This document shows positions 1 to 7,665 of a stretch of 64,000 nt of DNA, piece by piece (the stretch's first letter is position 1; every line of letters starts with the position of its first letter). Position numbers and translations under genes: made by a program. The notes under the pieces were generated by a model. It was not told the origin of the DNA. It did not search any database and saw only the letters and a program-made list of their open reading frames with translations. The stretch spans positions 556,001 through 620,000 of the forward strand of contig NZ_CP096889.1 of assembly GCF_004124315.2 (NCBI RefSeq), written 5' to 3'. The DNA is from Bacillus cabrialesii (GTDB taxonomy: Bacteria; Bacillota; Bacilli; Bacillales; Bacillaceae).

Positions 1-30
1 GCCATTTTTATTTTTGAAATTGAATAGCAA

Positions 31-106
31 GAGCCATTAGCTCAGTTGGTAGAGCATCTGACTTTTAATCAGAGGGTCGAAGGTTCGAGTCCTTCATGGC
101 TCACCA
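31..106 (+). tRNA. trnS-Lys: tRNA-Lys (anticodon UUU)
   Basis: A full cloverleaf can be drawn. The acceptor strands GAGCCAT and ATGGCTC pair, the T-arm reads GGTTCGAGTCC, and the anticodon loop carries TTT at 64-66. The CCA end is encoded. It is the first of three closely spaced tRNA genes, as at the end of the B. subtilis trnS cluster. Confidence 0.95.
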
Positions 107-117
107 TTTGTCTTTTT

Positions 118-199
118 GCGGGTGTGGCGGAATTGGCAGACGCGCTAGACTTAGGATCTAGTGTCTTACGACGTGGGGGTTCGAGTCCCTTCACCCGCA
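118..199 (+). tRNA. trnS-Leu1: tRNA-Leu (anticodon UAG)
   Basis: This is a class II tRNA with a long variable arm. The acceptor GCGGGTG pairs with CACCCGC, the discriminator is A199, and the anticodon TAG is at 152-154. CCA is not encoded, so it must be added after transcription. It lies 11 bp behind tRNA-Lys. Confidence 0.93.
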
Positions 200-278
200 C
201 TTTATTTACAAAGTGCACGCAAATGGGTTTTACTAGGTTAAGAGCCTAATAAACCAGCACAAACAATTTAATGATCAC

Positions 279-368
<90 letters not shown>

Positions 369-400
369 ATACCAAGGGTTGTAGATCCTTGGTATTTTTT
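369..400 (+). terminator. Terminator of the tRNA cluster
   Basis: The stem ATACCAAGG / CCTTGGTAT surrounds a short loop and is followed by six T. This hairpin is the parent of the family of near-identical hairpins found at the scars listed further on. Confidence 0.85.
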
Positions 401-504
401 GTGCTTAATTTTAAATGATCTACTGCCAACTTATTTGAGTAAGTCATCAACATTAGATACCGGATAAACATTTTAGCCATTTATTAGTAGTGACTAATAC
501 CTCA

Positions 505-1283
505 AACTCCAAGTTGCAAAAGTAGAGAAAGAATTGCTAAACATGGAAGAAAACCAAGATGCCTTGTTAAATTATCAGCTATTAGAATTTAGACACGAGA
601 TAATGCTGAGTTATATGAAATCTAAGGAAATGGAAGATCTCCATAATGCTTATGCCATGTTGGAATACTATTTTTACTTTTTTAATCACTCAAAATATTT
701 AGAGAGTATGCTGTCCAGACTGTGCGTTGTAAATTTATTGTAGCAGGAAACCCTGATCGATTCTTTAGAATATGAAAGAGCCTTGGAACAATTTTTAAAC
801 TCTTTGGAAATTGCCAAGGTAAGTAACATAGAGCATTTAATTGCAATGTCACACATGAATATTGGGATTTGTTAGGATGAATTGAAAGAATTCTTCACAA
901 CATTCAATTTTAGTGTTAGAAATTTCAGAAAAATCAAAACGTTGTTTCCTAACAAAGACTCTATTCACTTTAACCTACGTTGAAGCAAAACAACAAAATT
1001 ATGATGTTGCTTTAATATACTTTAGGAAAGGGCGATTAATTGCAGATAAAAGTGATGATAAGGAATACTGGGCGAAATTAAAATATTAGAGGGACTATTT
1101 TTTTCTGATGGTGAGACTCGATTAATAAAGAATGCATTTTCTTATCTAACTTCGAGAAATGTTGAAAATTTTTCGATTGAAGTCGCTGATTATTTTCATG
1201 AACAAGGAAATTTAATGCTCTCTAATGAATATTATCGTATGAGTATTGAAGCAAGACGAAAAATTAAAAAAGGGGAGAATTGA
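505..1283 (+). pseudogene. rapI: Degenerate rapI (ICEBs1 Rap regulator)
   Basis: In all three frames there are segments typical of an ICEBs1-type RapI TPR protein. Examples are ENQDALLNYQLLEFRHE near 545, ALEQFLNSLEIA near 785, LTYVEAKQQNYDVALIYF near 972 and SNEYYRMSIEARRKIKKGEN just before 1281. They are joined by frameshifts, internal stops (for example near 741 and 873) and deletions. About 430 bp of the usual roughly 390-codon gene are missing, including the N-terminus. Intact RapI inactivates the element's immunity repressor system and so triggers excision. This copy cannot make a full protein. Its stop codon overlaps the phrI start by one base, as expected of a rap-phr cassette. Confidence 0.85.
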
Positions 1284-1402
1284 TGAAGATCAGCCGGATT
1301 CTATTGGCAGCAGTCATTTTAAGTAGTGTGTTTTCAATAACTTATTTGCAAAGTAATCATAGTACAGAAGTCAAAGTGGCTGCAGATAGGGTAGGGGCAT
1401 AA
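1283..1402 (+). CDS. phrI: PhrI signalling-peptide precursor
   Basis: This is a 39-residue Phr pre-peptide. It has a basic start (MKISR), a hydrophobic export signal over residues 6-22, and a C-terminal end AADRVGA. DRVGA is the mature PhrI pentapeptide known from ICEBs1: it is secreted, cleaved, re-imported by Opp and inhibits RapI. The SD AGGGGAG lies just upstream inside the end of rapI. The reading frame is intact although rapI is wrecked, so this may be an orphan phr that still makes signal. Transcription is uncertain, because the usual internal phr promoter would have to sit in the decayed rapI sequence. Confidence 0.85.
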   Translation: MKISRILLAAVILSSVFSITYLQSNHSTEVKVAADRVGA

Positions 1403-1494
1403 GGGTACTAAAAACGCTTAATCTTTTTTAAAGTTGCTATTTTAAAATTAGAATCAATTCATTATCGTTCGGCGAAGAAAGGATAATCAGTCAA

Positions 1495-2019
1495 ATGAAA
1501 ACATTAGTTATCGTTATACACCCTAATTTGGAAACGTCTGTTGTCAACAAAACCTGGATGAATCGTTTAAAGCAAGAGAATGACATGACGGTTCATGACC
1601 TGTACGGTGAATACCCTAATTTTATCATTGATGTAGAAAAAGAGCAGCAGCTCCTGTTAGATCATGAGCGTATCGTTTTTCAGTTCCCAATGTATTGGTA
1701 CAGCAGTCCCGCGTTACTCAAACAATGGGAAGATGATGTGTTAACACATGGCTGGGCTTTTGGAACTGGAGGAACTAAATTGCATGGAAAAGAACTACTC
1801 TTAGCGATCTCCTTAGGCGCACAGGAATCTGATTATCAAGCAGGCGGAGAATATAATATCACGATCAGCGAGCTTATCAGACCGTTTCAAGTCACTGCAA
1901 ACTATATAGGAATGCGTTTTCTTCCTGCGTTTACACAATATGGGACACTTCACCTTTCAAAAGAAGATGTTAAGAACAGTGCGGAGAAATTGGTTGACTA
2001 TCTTAAAGCTGAGCATTGA
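1495..2019 (+). CDS. YwrO-like NAD(P)H quinone oxidoreductase
   Basis: This 174-residue protein has the flavodoxin-like fold of the YwrO/MdaB/KefF group. A first beta strand ends in HPNLETS (residues 9-15), FQFPMYWYSSP spans residues 62-72 (the flavin-contacting loop), and GWAFG follows near residue 86. These soluble FMN or FAD enzymes reduce quinones by two electrons and protect against electrophiles. The length matches B. subtilis YwrO (about 175 residues) rather than YdeQ. SD GAAAGGA precedes ATG 1495. The gene lies between phrI and the first att-like scar, so it may be cargo of the lost element. No regulator is adjacent. Confidence 0.8.
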   Translation: MKTLVIVIHPNLETSVVNKTWMNRLKQENDMTVHDLYGEYPNFIIDVEKEQQLLLDHERIVFQFPMYWYSSPALLKQWEDDVLTHGWAFGTGGTKLHGKELLLAISLGAQESDYQAGGEYNITISELIRPFQVTANYIGMRFLPAFTQYGTLHLSKEDVKNSAEKLVDYLKAEH

Positions 2020-2156
2020 TCCGGTATTCGCGAGGGAAGCTGAAACAAATTATGTGTTGTGAAAATAAGGGTTTGTGATAGATTTTAATCAAACTTTATT
2101 TCAAAGTTACATCGAATACTGATGCAGGGGGGCATAGAGCGAGGGCTTAAAATTAA

Positions 2157-2216
2157 TTACAGCAGGGCAATGAGTACATATTTCTTGATGAAATGTTAGA
2201 GTTCCTTGGTCTCTAA
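2157..2216 (+). pseudogene. Possible integrase C-terminal remnant
   Basis: A 19-codon open end runs LQQGNEYIFLDEMLEFLGL to TAA 2214-2216. It is followed within 20 bp by two TGCCCA motifs at 2221-2240. C-terminal tails of tyrosine integrases often sit like this, just inside the attachment site next to arm-type repeats. The fragment is too short to identify with certainty. The rest of 2020-2245 shows no gene. Confidence 0.25.
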
Positions 2217-2245
2217 TAGGTGCCCAATTTGTGCCCAGAATTCAT

Positions 2246-2375
2246 GAGAAATGATGAAAATAGATGTAAATAAAATAAATAGATGCTTAGAATAAAAGCT
2301 TTTGTAACCTATGATATGTCTTTACTAGGTTGAGGGACTCGATTTAAATGAAGATACCAAAACATATTGGTATCT
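2246..2375 (+). repeat. att-like scar 1
   Basis: The core TTTACTAGGTTGAGGGACTC (2323-2342) resembles the anticodon arm of tRNA-Leu GAG. A hairpin GATACCA...TGGTATC with a T run follows. About 80 bp upstream of the core (AGAAATGATG..., AAGCTTTTGTAACC...) also align with the upstream flank of the scar at 6978-7140. This suggests two junctions of related elements. Confidence 0.55.
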
Positions 2376-2414
2376 TTTTTTGTTGTTGGAGTTATTAAAT
2401 CTCCTTTAGGAGTT

Positions 2415-2442
2415 CATGACATGGCACCAAATTCATGTCATG
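2415..2442. repeat. 9-bp inverted repeat around TGGCACCA
   Basis: CATGACATG and CATGTCATG form perfect arms around a 10-base spacer. The motif TGGCACCA spans the end of the left arm and the spacer. The same motif recurs at 6187 and 6329 beside scar 2, so it may be an integrase arm or excisionase site. Confidence 0.35.
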
Positions 2443-2447
2443 GGAAA

Positions 2448-2476
2448 GAGATAGGCAATATACATCAGCCTATCTC
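2448..2476 (-). terminator. Terminator of the tetR gene
   Basis: The stem GAGATAGG / CCTATCTC has a 13-base loop. On the minus strand it is followed by a short T-rich run (TCTTTCCC). It lies 55 bp past the stop of the TetR-family gene. Confidence 0.5.
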
Positions 2477-2531
2477 CACGATTTTAAGAATAGTTTTTCA
2501 AACATTAAAATTAATTATTATTCTTCACCAA

Positions 2532-3092
2532 TTATTTCATTATGCATCTCTTCAACATGCCCCAGTTTAATACCCTTTTGATTTCGTTATAAACTTCCTC
2601 ACCACTAAGTGTCATCCCGTTTTCAATCCACCAATTTAAAGCGCCTAGAGTAGCTCCGGCAATTGCGGCTATTCTAATTTCAGAAGAGGTAGAAATAGAT
2701 GGTGTTTTACCGTCGCGCAATTTCTCTTGCTTCATAACATTAATCATTTCTTTTCTTATGACATATCTCAATGAATCCATTTCTTTTAGAAATAGCTGAG
2801 AGAATAATCGTTTATATTTAATCACACCATTAAATAACTTTAAATGAGCCTCTTCAAGGTTACTTTCCCCCAAAAGAAACTCCTCCGCAATATTCTTTAA
2901 AGAATAAGCCAGTAAATCATACTTGTCATTAAAATGCGTATAAAATGTAGCACGATGAACCATTGCTTCCTCACAAACTTCTTTTACAGAAATAGAATTA
3001 AACGAATGGTGGTCTAATAAAGAAAGCAAAGCTTGTGAAAGAAGCTTACGTGTTCTTTTGACTCGTAAGTCTTCTTTTTTTTCTTTTTCCAT
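2532..3092 (-). CDS. TetR-family regulator
   Basis: This 186-residue protein has an N-terminal TetR helix-turn-helix. LRVKRTRKLLSQALLSLL is helix 1 and ISVKEVCEEAMVHRATFYTH is the HTH at about residues 35-55. A helical ligand-binding C-terminal half follows. I start it at ATG 3092, because the SD GAGG sits 8 bases before it; the ATG two codons upstream would be too close. It is divergent from the monooxygenase module, which it most likely represses in response to a small hydrophobic ligand. No perfect palindrome stands out in the 229-bp gap between the two genes. Confidence 0.8.
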   Translation of the reverse strand: MEKEKKEDLRVKRTRKLLSQALLSLLDHHSFNSISVKEVCEEAMVHRATFYTHFNDKYDLLAYSLKNIAEEFLLGESNLEEAHLKLFNGVIKYKRLFSQLFLKEMDSLRYVIRKEMINVMKQEKLRDGKTPSISTSSEIRIAAIAGATLGALNWWIENGMTLSGEEVYNEIKRVLNWGMLKRCIMK

Positions 3093-3321
3093 ATACATTA
3101 CCTCGTTTCTGTATCGTTAATCGACAGTTCTATTATATTGTTTATTGATGAAATTAATTATACAACCTAGTATATAAAATACAAGAGTAAATAAAATATA
3201 CACATGTCTAAAAAAAGATGTGTGTTAGAAAAATCTTATTGATAACAAACCTACATTGACTACGTATTCTTACTCTTGTGATTACGCTTCCAATCGGAAG
3301 ATAGAAAAGGAGATTGTAAAA

Positions 3322-4863
3322 ATGAAAAAATCGTTAACATCTCGTCAACCCAAAAAAGAAAAAGCTATTGTGATTGGTGGAGGCATCGCAGGTTTGCTCA
3401 CGGCTCGTGTCCTTTCTGATCATTATGAAGAAGTCATAATTGTAGAAAGAGATGAGCTACCAAAGGAATCGTCTAATCGCTCAGGTACGCCTCAAGCTTT
3501 TCATCCTCATCGCATCCTGCCGCGCGGAAGTATGATTATGGAACATTTCTTTCCTGGCTATATTGATGCTTTATTGGATCAAGGTGCTCCTTCTACACAA
3601 AATGAAAAAATAAGACTATTCACATCGTACGGAAGTCTGCAAATGGCTTCTCCTGAAAAAAATGTGTCAAGCAGTCGAGCACTATTAGAGTGGACGTTTC
3701 GCCAGCGTGTACAAAAGATCTCAAATGTACGTTTTCTTTCTAAACAAGAAGTTATAGGTCTTCAAACATCGGCTGATCAAAGCCAAGTAATAGGTGTTCA
3801 TATAAAAGAACGAAGTAAACCAAAACAAGAACGAACAGTGGCTGCTGATTTAGTAGTGGATACAAGTGGACGCTCTTCCAAACTAATAAAATGGCTTGAA
3901 TCTATGGGACTTGAAGTGCCACAACCCGAACGTCTAAAGGTATTCTTTGGCTATAGTACGCGCTATTATCGAGTTTCCCCACAGGTCAGAGAGAAGTGGG
4001 GCGGTGTGGTTTTTTCAGAAGCGCAACCGGAAAAAGGGATTGGTGCGGGAATGCTGGGATATATCGAAGATAACATGGCTCAATCATTATTATATAGTGC
4101 AGGGGGTGCACACTATCCATCAACAAACCCAGAAGGATACGAAAAAGAACTGCTGGCAGTTGCTACTCCAATGCTTGCGGAAGTAGTTAAAGAGCTAGAA
4201 CCAATTAGTGCTCCACGAGGCTATCGTGCACCCGAATCGGTTCGTCAACACTTTGAACAAATGGAGAATTGGCCAGCTGGGTTACTCGTAGTCGGCGATG
4301 CATTTTGTAGTTTTGATCCCATCCATGGACAAGGAATGACAGTAGCTGCGATTGAAGCTGAAATGCTAGACATTTGTTTGCATGAAGAACGTCAAACTCC
4401 TCAACCCCACTTTGAACGACACGTGCTGCAACGCATGCAAGAAGCGATTGAACCGGCATGGTGGCTAAGTTCAGTTGCAGATTTACGTTGGAACGGCGTT
4501 GAACATGTGGGAGCTGAGCCCTTAAAAGGTGTATCCTTTGCTCAGAAGTATTTCAATTTGTATGTGAAAAGGGCTGTTAAATTGGCGAACGAGGAGAACA
4601 ATCCTTCTATGTTCCAACAGTATTTTATGATGAATTCATTAGTCCTTCCCCCAAGTGCCATTATTAATGCACGTACACTGACCATGTTATTGACGGGGGA
4701 TGGATCTCTAGAGGAAAAACAACTGTTAGCTGAATTAGGAAACGTAGACAAACAACAAATACAAGCAAGAATAGATGAGCTGATTCCTTCCTTTTCATTG
4801 GCCGTTGATGAGAAGGCCTTACATTCATTACTTTCCATGCCTTCTTCGAATACCAAGGCATGA
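3322..4863 (+). CDS. FAD-dependent monooxygenase
   Basis: This 513-residue protein is of the p-hydroxybenzoate hydroxylase/geranylgeranyl reductase type. The FAD-binding Rossmann motif GGGIAG is at residues 19-24, followed by the acidic strand end VERDELP. The second FAD motif GDAFCSFDPIHGQGM begins at residue 325. Such enzymes hydroxylate or otherwise oxidise aromatic or lipid substrates; the substrate cannot be told. ATG 3322 is chosen because AAAGGAG lies just before it. A broken ferredoxin and an intact ferredoxin-NADP reductase follow, which suggests that electrons once came through ferredoxin. A TetR gene lies divergently upstream. Confidence 0.8.
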   Translation: MKKSLTSRQPKKEKAIVIGGGIAGLLTARVLSDHYEEVIIVERDELPKESSNRSGTPQAFHPHRILPRGSMIMEHFFPGYIDALLDQGAPSTQNEKIRLFTSYGSLQMASPEKNVSSSRALLEWTFRQRVQKISNVRFLSKQEVIGLQTSADQSQVIGVHIKERSKPKQERTVAADLVVDTSGRSSKLIKWLESMGLEVPQPERLKVFFGYSTRYYRVSPQVREKWGGVVFSEAQPEKGIGAGMLGYIEDNMAQSLLYSAGGAHYPSTNPEGYEKELLAVATPMLAEVVKELEPISAPRGYRAPESVRQHFEQMENWPAGLLVVGDAFCSFDPIHGQGMTVAAIEAEMLDICLHEERQTPQPHFERHVLQRMQEAIEPAWWLSSVADLRWNGVEHVGAEPLKGVSFAQKYFNLYVKRAVKLANEENNPSMFQQYFMMNSLVLPPSAIINARTLTMLLTGDGSLEEKQLLAELGNVDKQQIQARIDELIPSFSLAVDEKALHSLLSMPSSNTKA

Positions 4864-4881
4864 AGAGGATCAAAAGGTAGT

Positions 4882-5036
4882 ATGCCGTTTAAGATGATTC
4901 CTTAAAAGAACCGGATGCTTCAAAAAATTAAAGTAGAAAGTAGAAGAGGTTGCGTGGGAAGGATGTCCAACCGATTCCATTAAAATAGTCAATACCCCCT
5001 TCCTAGAGATTAAAGGTAAGAAATAAACTTACGTGA
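4882..5036 (+). pseudogene. Broken small ferredoxin gene
   Basis: After a start ATGCCGTTTAAG, the frames spell LKEPDASKN near 4900 and then, in another frame, VEEVAWEGCPTDSIKI followed by a short tail to TAA 5034-5036. CPT(D)SI is the C-terminal cluster-binding motif of small 3Fe-4S/4Fe-4S ferredoxins. The N-terminal CxxCxxC segment is missing and there is at least one frameshift. The position between a monooxygenase and a ferredoxin-NADP reductase fits a former three-gene electron-transfer operon. Confidence 0.7.
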
Positions 5037-5082
5037 TCAATGGAGAGAACATATAAATAATGGAGGTAGAGGTGAAAGAAAC

Positions 5083-6075
5083 ATGATACAAGAAAAAGAC
5101 ATCTATGATATTACCGTTATTGGTGGAGGACCTGTTGGCTTATTTACAGCATTCTACGGAGGAATGAGACAAGCCAAGGTGAAAATCATTGAAAGCCTCC
5201 CCAAATTAGGTGGACAATTAACAGCCCTGTACCCGGAAAAATATATTTATGATGTGGCTGGTTTTCCAAAAGTGCGGGCACAAGATTTAATTAACAATCT
5301 AAAAAAACAAATGGAGCCATTTCACCCCACTATTTGTTTAGAAGAAGCTGTTGATCAAGTCGAAAAAAAAGCAGATGGAATCTTTAAACTACAAACGAAT
5401 CGTGGTATTCATTATACGAAAACGATTATTATTACAGCTGGGAATGGCGCGTTTCAACCACGAAAATTAGAGCTAAATAAGGCTGAGACATTTGAGTTAA
5501 CTAATCTTCATTATTTTGTTGAAGATATGGACCAATTTGCAGGAAAGAGAGTCGTCCTCTTTGGAGGAGGAGACTCAGCTGTGGATTGGGCCCTCATGTT
5601 AGAGTCGGTTGCTGAAAAAGTGACCCTGGTTCATCGTCGAGATAAATTTCGCGCACATGAACATAGTATTGAACAATTAATGAACTCTTCAGTCGAAGTG
5701 AAAACTCCCTATGTCCCAACTGAAATCATTGGAGATGAAACCATTACTCAAATGGTAGTCGAACATACCAAAGAAGGAACACAAGAAACCATTGAAGTCG
5801 ATGATGTTATTGTCAATTATGGATTTATTTCTTCTTTAGGTCCTATTAAAACGTGGAATCTTGAGGTGGAGAAGAATGCTATTGTGGTGAATTCAAAGCA
5901 AGAAACGAATATTCCAGGTATTTATGCAGCAGGAGATATTTGTACGTATGAGGGAAAAGTCAAACTCATTATAGCTGGTTTTGGAGAAGGACCTACAGCA
6001 GTTAACAACGCTAAAGCCTACATGGACCCTAAAGCAAAAGTGCAGCCTAGGCATAGTACATCCCTCTTTACCTAA
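5083..6075 (+). CDS. Ferredoxin-NADP reductase (YumC/YcgT type)
   Basis: This 330-residue protein has the thioredoxin-reductase-like FNR fold used by Bacillus. The FAD motif GGGPVGL is at residues 14-20, KLGGQLTALYPEKYIYDV follows at the flavin site, and the NAD(P) motif GGGDSAVDWA starts at residue 161. The C-terminal FAD motif is GIYAAGDI. It lacks the CxxC of thioredoxin reductase, so it should be an FNR that reduces ferredoxin or flavodoxin with NADPH. B. subtilis has YumC and YcgT as housekeeping versions, so this is probably an extra paralog serving the upstream monooxygenase. SD GGAGGTAG lies about 20 bases upstream and GTGAAAG closer to the ATG. Confidence 0.88.
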   Translation: MIQEKDIYDITVIGGGPVGLFTAFYGGMRQAKVKIIESLPKLGGQLTALYPEKYIYDVAGFPKVRAQDLINNLKKQMEPFHPTICLEEAVDQVEKKADGIFKLQTNRGIHYTKTIIITAGNGAFQPRKLELNKAETFELTNLHYFVEDMDQFAGKRVVLFGGGDSAVDWALMLESVAEKVTLVHRRDKFRAHEHSIEQLMNSSVEVKTPYVPTEIIGDETITQMVVEHTKEGTQETIEVDDVIVNYGFISSLGPIKTWNLEVEKNAIVVNSKQETNIPGIYAAGDICTYEGKVKLIIAGFGEGPTAVNNAKAYMDPKAKVQPRHSTSLFT

Positions 6076-6107
6076 AGAAATGCTTGAAGGTCTAACATGT
6101 GAACTCA

Positions 6108-6156
6108 CGACCGAATCAATGATACCAGGGTTTTGACGACCCTTGGTATTTTTTCT
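6108..6156 (+). repeat. att-like scar 2
   Basis: CGACCGAATCAATG is the degraded end of the tRNA-Leu copy (compare CGGCCGCATCAATG). It is followed by the hairpin ATACCAGGG...CCCTTGGTAT and a T run. It also serves as a terminator for the reductase gene 33 bp upstream. Two TGGCACCA motifs follow at 6187 and 6329. Confidence 0.65.
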
Positions 6157-6351
6157 AATCTCTTTATTTTGGCTACTCTAATATACGTGGCACCAACAAC
6201 ACGTTATTGCACATATAAAAAAGAAGCAACTACTTAGGCAGCTTCTTCTGTCTTTTAACACCAATCAGATCACCCTCATATGTAGTATAATGTTGCCAAA
6301 CCATATTGGTTGATTCCTTTAAGTGACGTGGCACCAAGGAGGAAATGATAG

Positions 6352-6828
6352 ATGGTTTATTTCGTAGTATTTTTTTGTTTTGCTATTACACTGCATAATA
6401 TTGAGGAAGCTATTTGGTTACCTAAGTGGTCACAACAACCTTCAAAGTTTCAAAAGCCAGTAACCTCAAGTGAATTTCATTTTGCTGTCATTGTTATAAC
6501 TATGTTGGCTTATTTATCTGCATTTGGTTTTTTATATATGCCAGAATCAGATATTGCAAAATGGATTTTCATTGGCTTTCTAGGTTCTATGGTTATTAAC
6601 GCTATTTTTCCACATCTTATGGCAACTATTTTAATGAAAAAGTATGCACCTGGACTTCTTACAGGCTTATTGCTAAACATTCCAGTAAACTCATTAGTTA
6701 TTTATCATATGTTTTTAAAGAATTTGATTGTATGGAAGGAGTTAATAGTATCTACGTTGGTTGTAGGAATTATTTTATTAGCACTTATTCCATTATTATT
6801 TAAAGTTGGTGATAAAGTATCTTCTTAA
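6352..6828 (+). CDS. HXXEE-domain membrane protein
   Basis: This 158-residue protein has four to five hydrophobic segments. HNIEE at residues 15-19 sits at the end of the first segment and is the motif that gives the HXXEE family its name. Members are small integral membrane proteins without a proven reaction; the conserved His and Glu residues suggest a metal or proton site. SD GGAGG lies 9-13 bases before ATG 6352. The gene stands alone between scars 2 and 3. Its AT-rich composition differs from the yde genes further on, in keeping with transfer. Confidence 0.75.
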   Translation: MVYFVVFFCFAITLHNIEEAIWLPKWSQQPSKFQKPVTSSEFHFAVIVITMLAYLSAFGFLYMPESDIAKWIFIGFLGSMVINAIFPHLMATILMKKYAPGLLTGLLLNIPVNSLVIYHMFLKNLIVWKELIVSTLVVGIILLALIPLLFKVGDKVSS

Positions 6829-6977
6829 TGAGTTTGATTTGATTAGAATTGAGGAAGAAGGTGAAACTTTTATTTATAAGGGAGAAATTGGAATCCTTAA
6901 TCAATATAGATGAAAAAATGCAAGGTCATTCATTGTTTTGGCTCACCATTTTTTAACCATAATTGATGTAAACGTAT

Positions 6978-7140
6978 AGAAATGATGGCAAATAAATATA
7001 AAGAGTGTAATGAAAACAAGTTTTCATAACCAATGATATATTTACTATTTTGAGGGCCTAGTGGGTGAATAACCCGTGGTGGTTCAAGTCCTCTCGGCCG
7101 CATCAATGATACCAAGGGTTGCAGCCCCTTGGTATTTTTT
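6978..7140 (+). repeat. att-like scar 3, best-preserved tRNA-Leu copy
   Basis: Positions 7050-7102 repeat the tRNA-Leu GAG 3' half from the anticodon to the discriminator with one clear change (GTGGTGG for GTGGAGG). The tail ATCAATG and terminator follow, with changes only in the loop. The 5' half of a tRNA is absent: upstream is AT-rich sequence that matches the flank of scar 1. This is the structure expected of an attR-type junction. Confidence 0.8.
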
Positions 7141-7539
7141 TGTTTGAACAAGATGTGTTTTGTGACCAAAGTGTCCATTAACGTAAAACAAGCGTCTAAT
7201 GTGTTAGGGTATAAATCTCCGTTTACGTCAATCATTGTTCTGACTGAAGATTGTAATGTAATCTTCACCCTAGTTTATTATTATAACATGGTAATGAGTA
7301 TAAGGAAAAATTATTAGTCAGTGATTTCATTTTACGTAGTTCATAACGGATACTTTCTTCAGTGTTACTTCGTTTAGAGCCAACCATTTTTGGACCGGCG
7401 TTGGAATTCATTCTTCCTGCGTTTCAGACAGTGGCAACCATGTTTGCATCAGTAATCCAGTTCATGGCAGTTTGTACAATGGGGGATTTTATACCGAGTA
7501 TCTCTCATAGTCTCGTGAAATTTTTAAAAAACAGGGAGA
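7141..7539 (+). other. Gene-poor stretch with a possible gene remnant
   Basis: No intact gene is visible. One open stretch (about 7362-7539) runs into the terminator at 7540, which suggests the 3' remains of a lost plus-strand gene. I could not identify the protein. Confidence 0.3.
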
Positions 7540-7576
7540 AACCAGTGCAGGAATGTTGCTGCACTGGTTTTTTTAT
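7540..7576 (+). terminator. Strong orphan terminator
   Basis: The perfect 11-bp stem AACCAGTGCAG / CTGCACTGGTT has an 8-base loop and seven T. There is no intact plus-strand gene in front of it. Confidence 0.75.
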
Positions 7577-7665
7577 TTGAAACTCACGATATGAATTTGC
7601 ATGATTGAGGATCTATTTTAAATAAAACAAATCAGATGAATTTTATTTGTTTTTTTCTGCTTACG

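Noticed and set aside
46..249. Protein-coding frame across the tRNA genes
   Set aside because: It runs through two tRNA genes and is explained by them.
7050..7102. Additional tRNA-Leu gene
   Set aside because: Only the 3' half from the anticodon is present; the D-arm and 5' acceptor strand are missing, so it is a scar and not a tRNA gene. The same holds for 12.76, 36.05 and 40.22 kb.
7362..7580. A 72-codon protein
   Set aside because: No ribosome site, and it runs through the terminator at 7540; kept only as a possible gene remnant.
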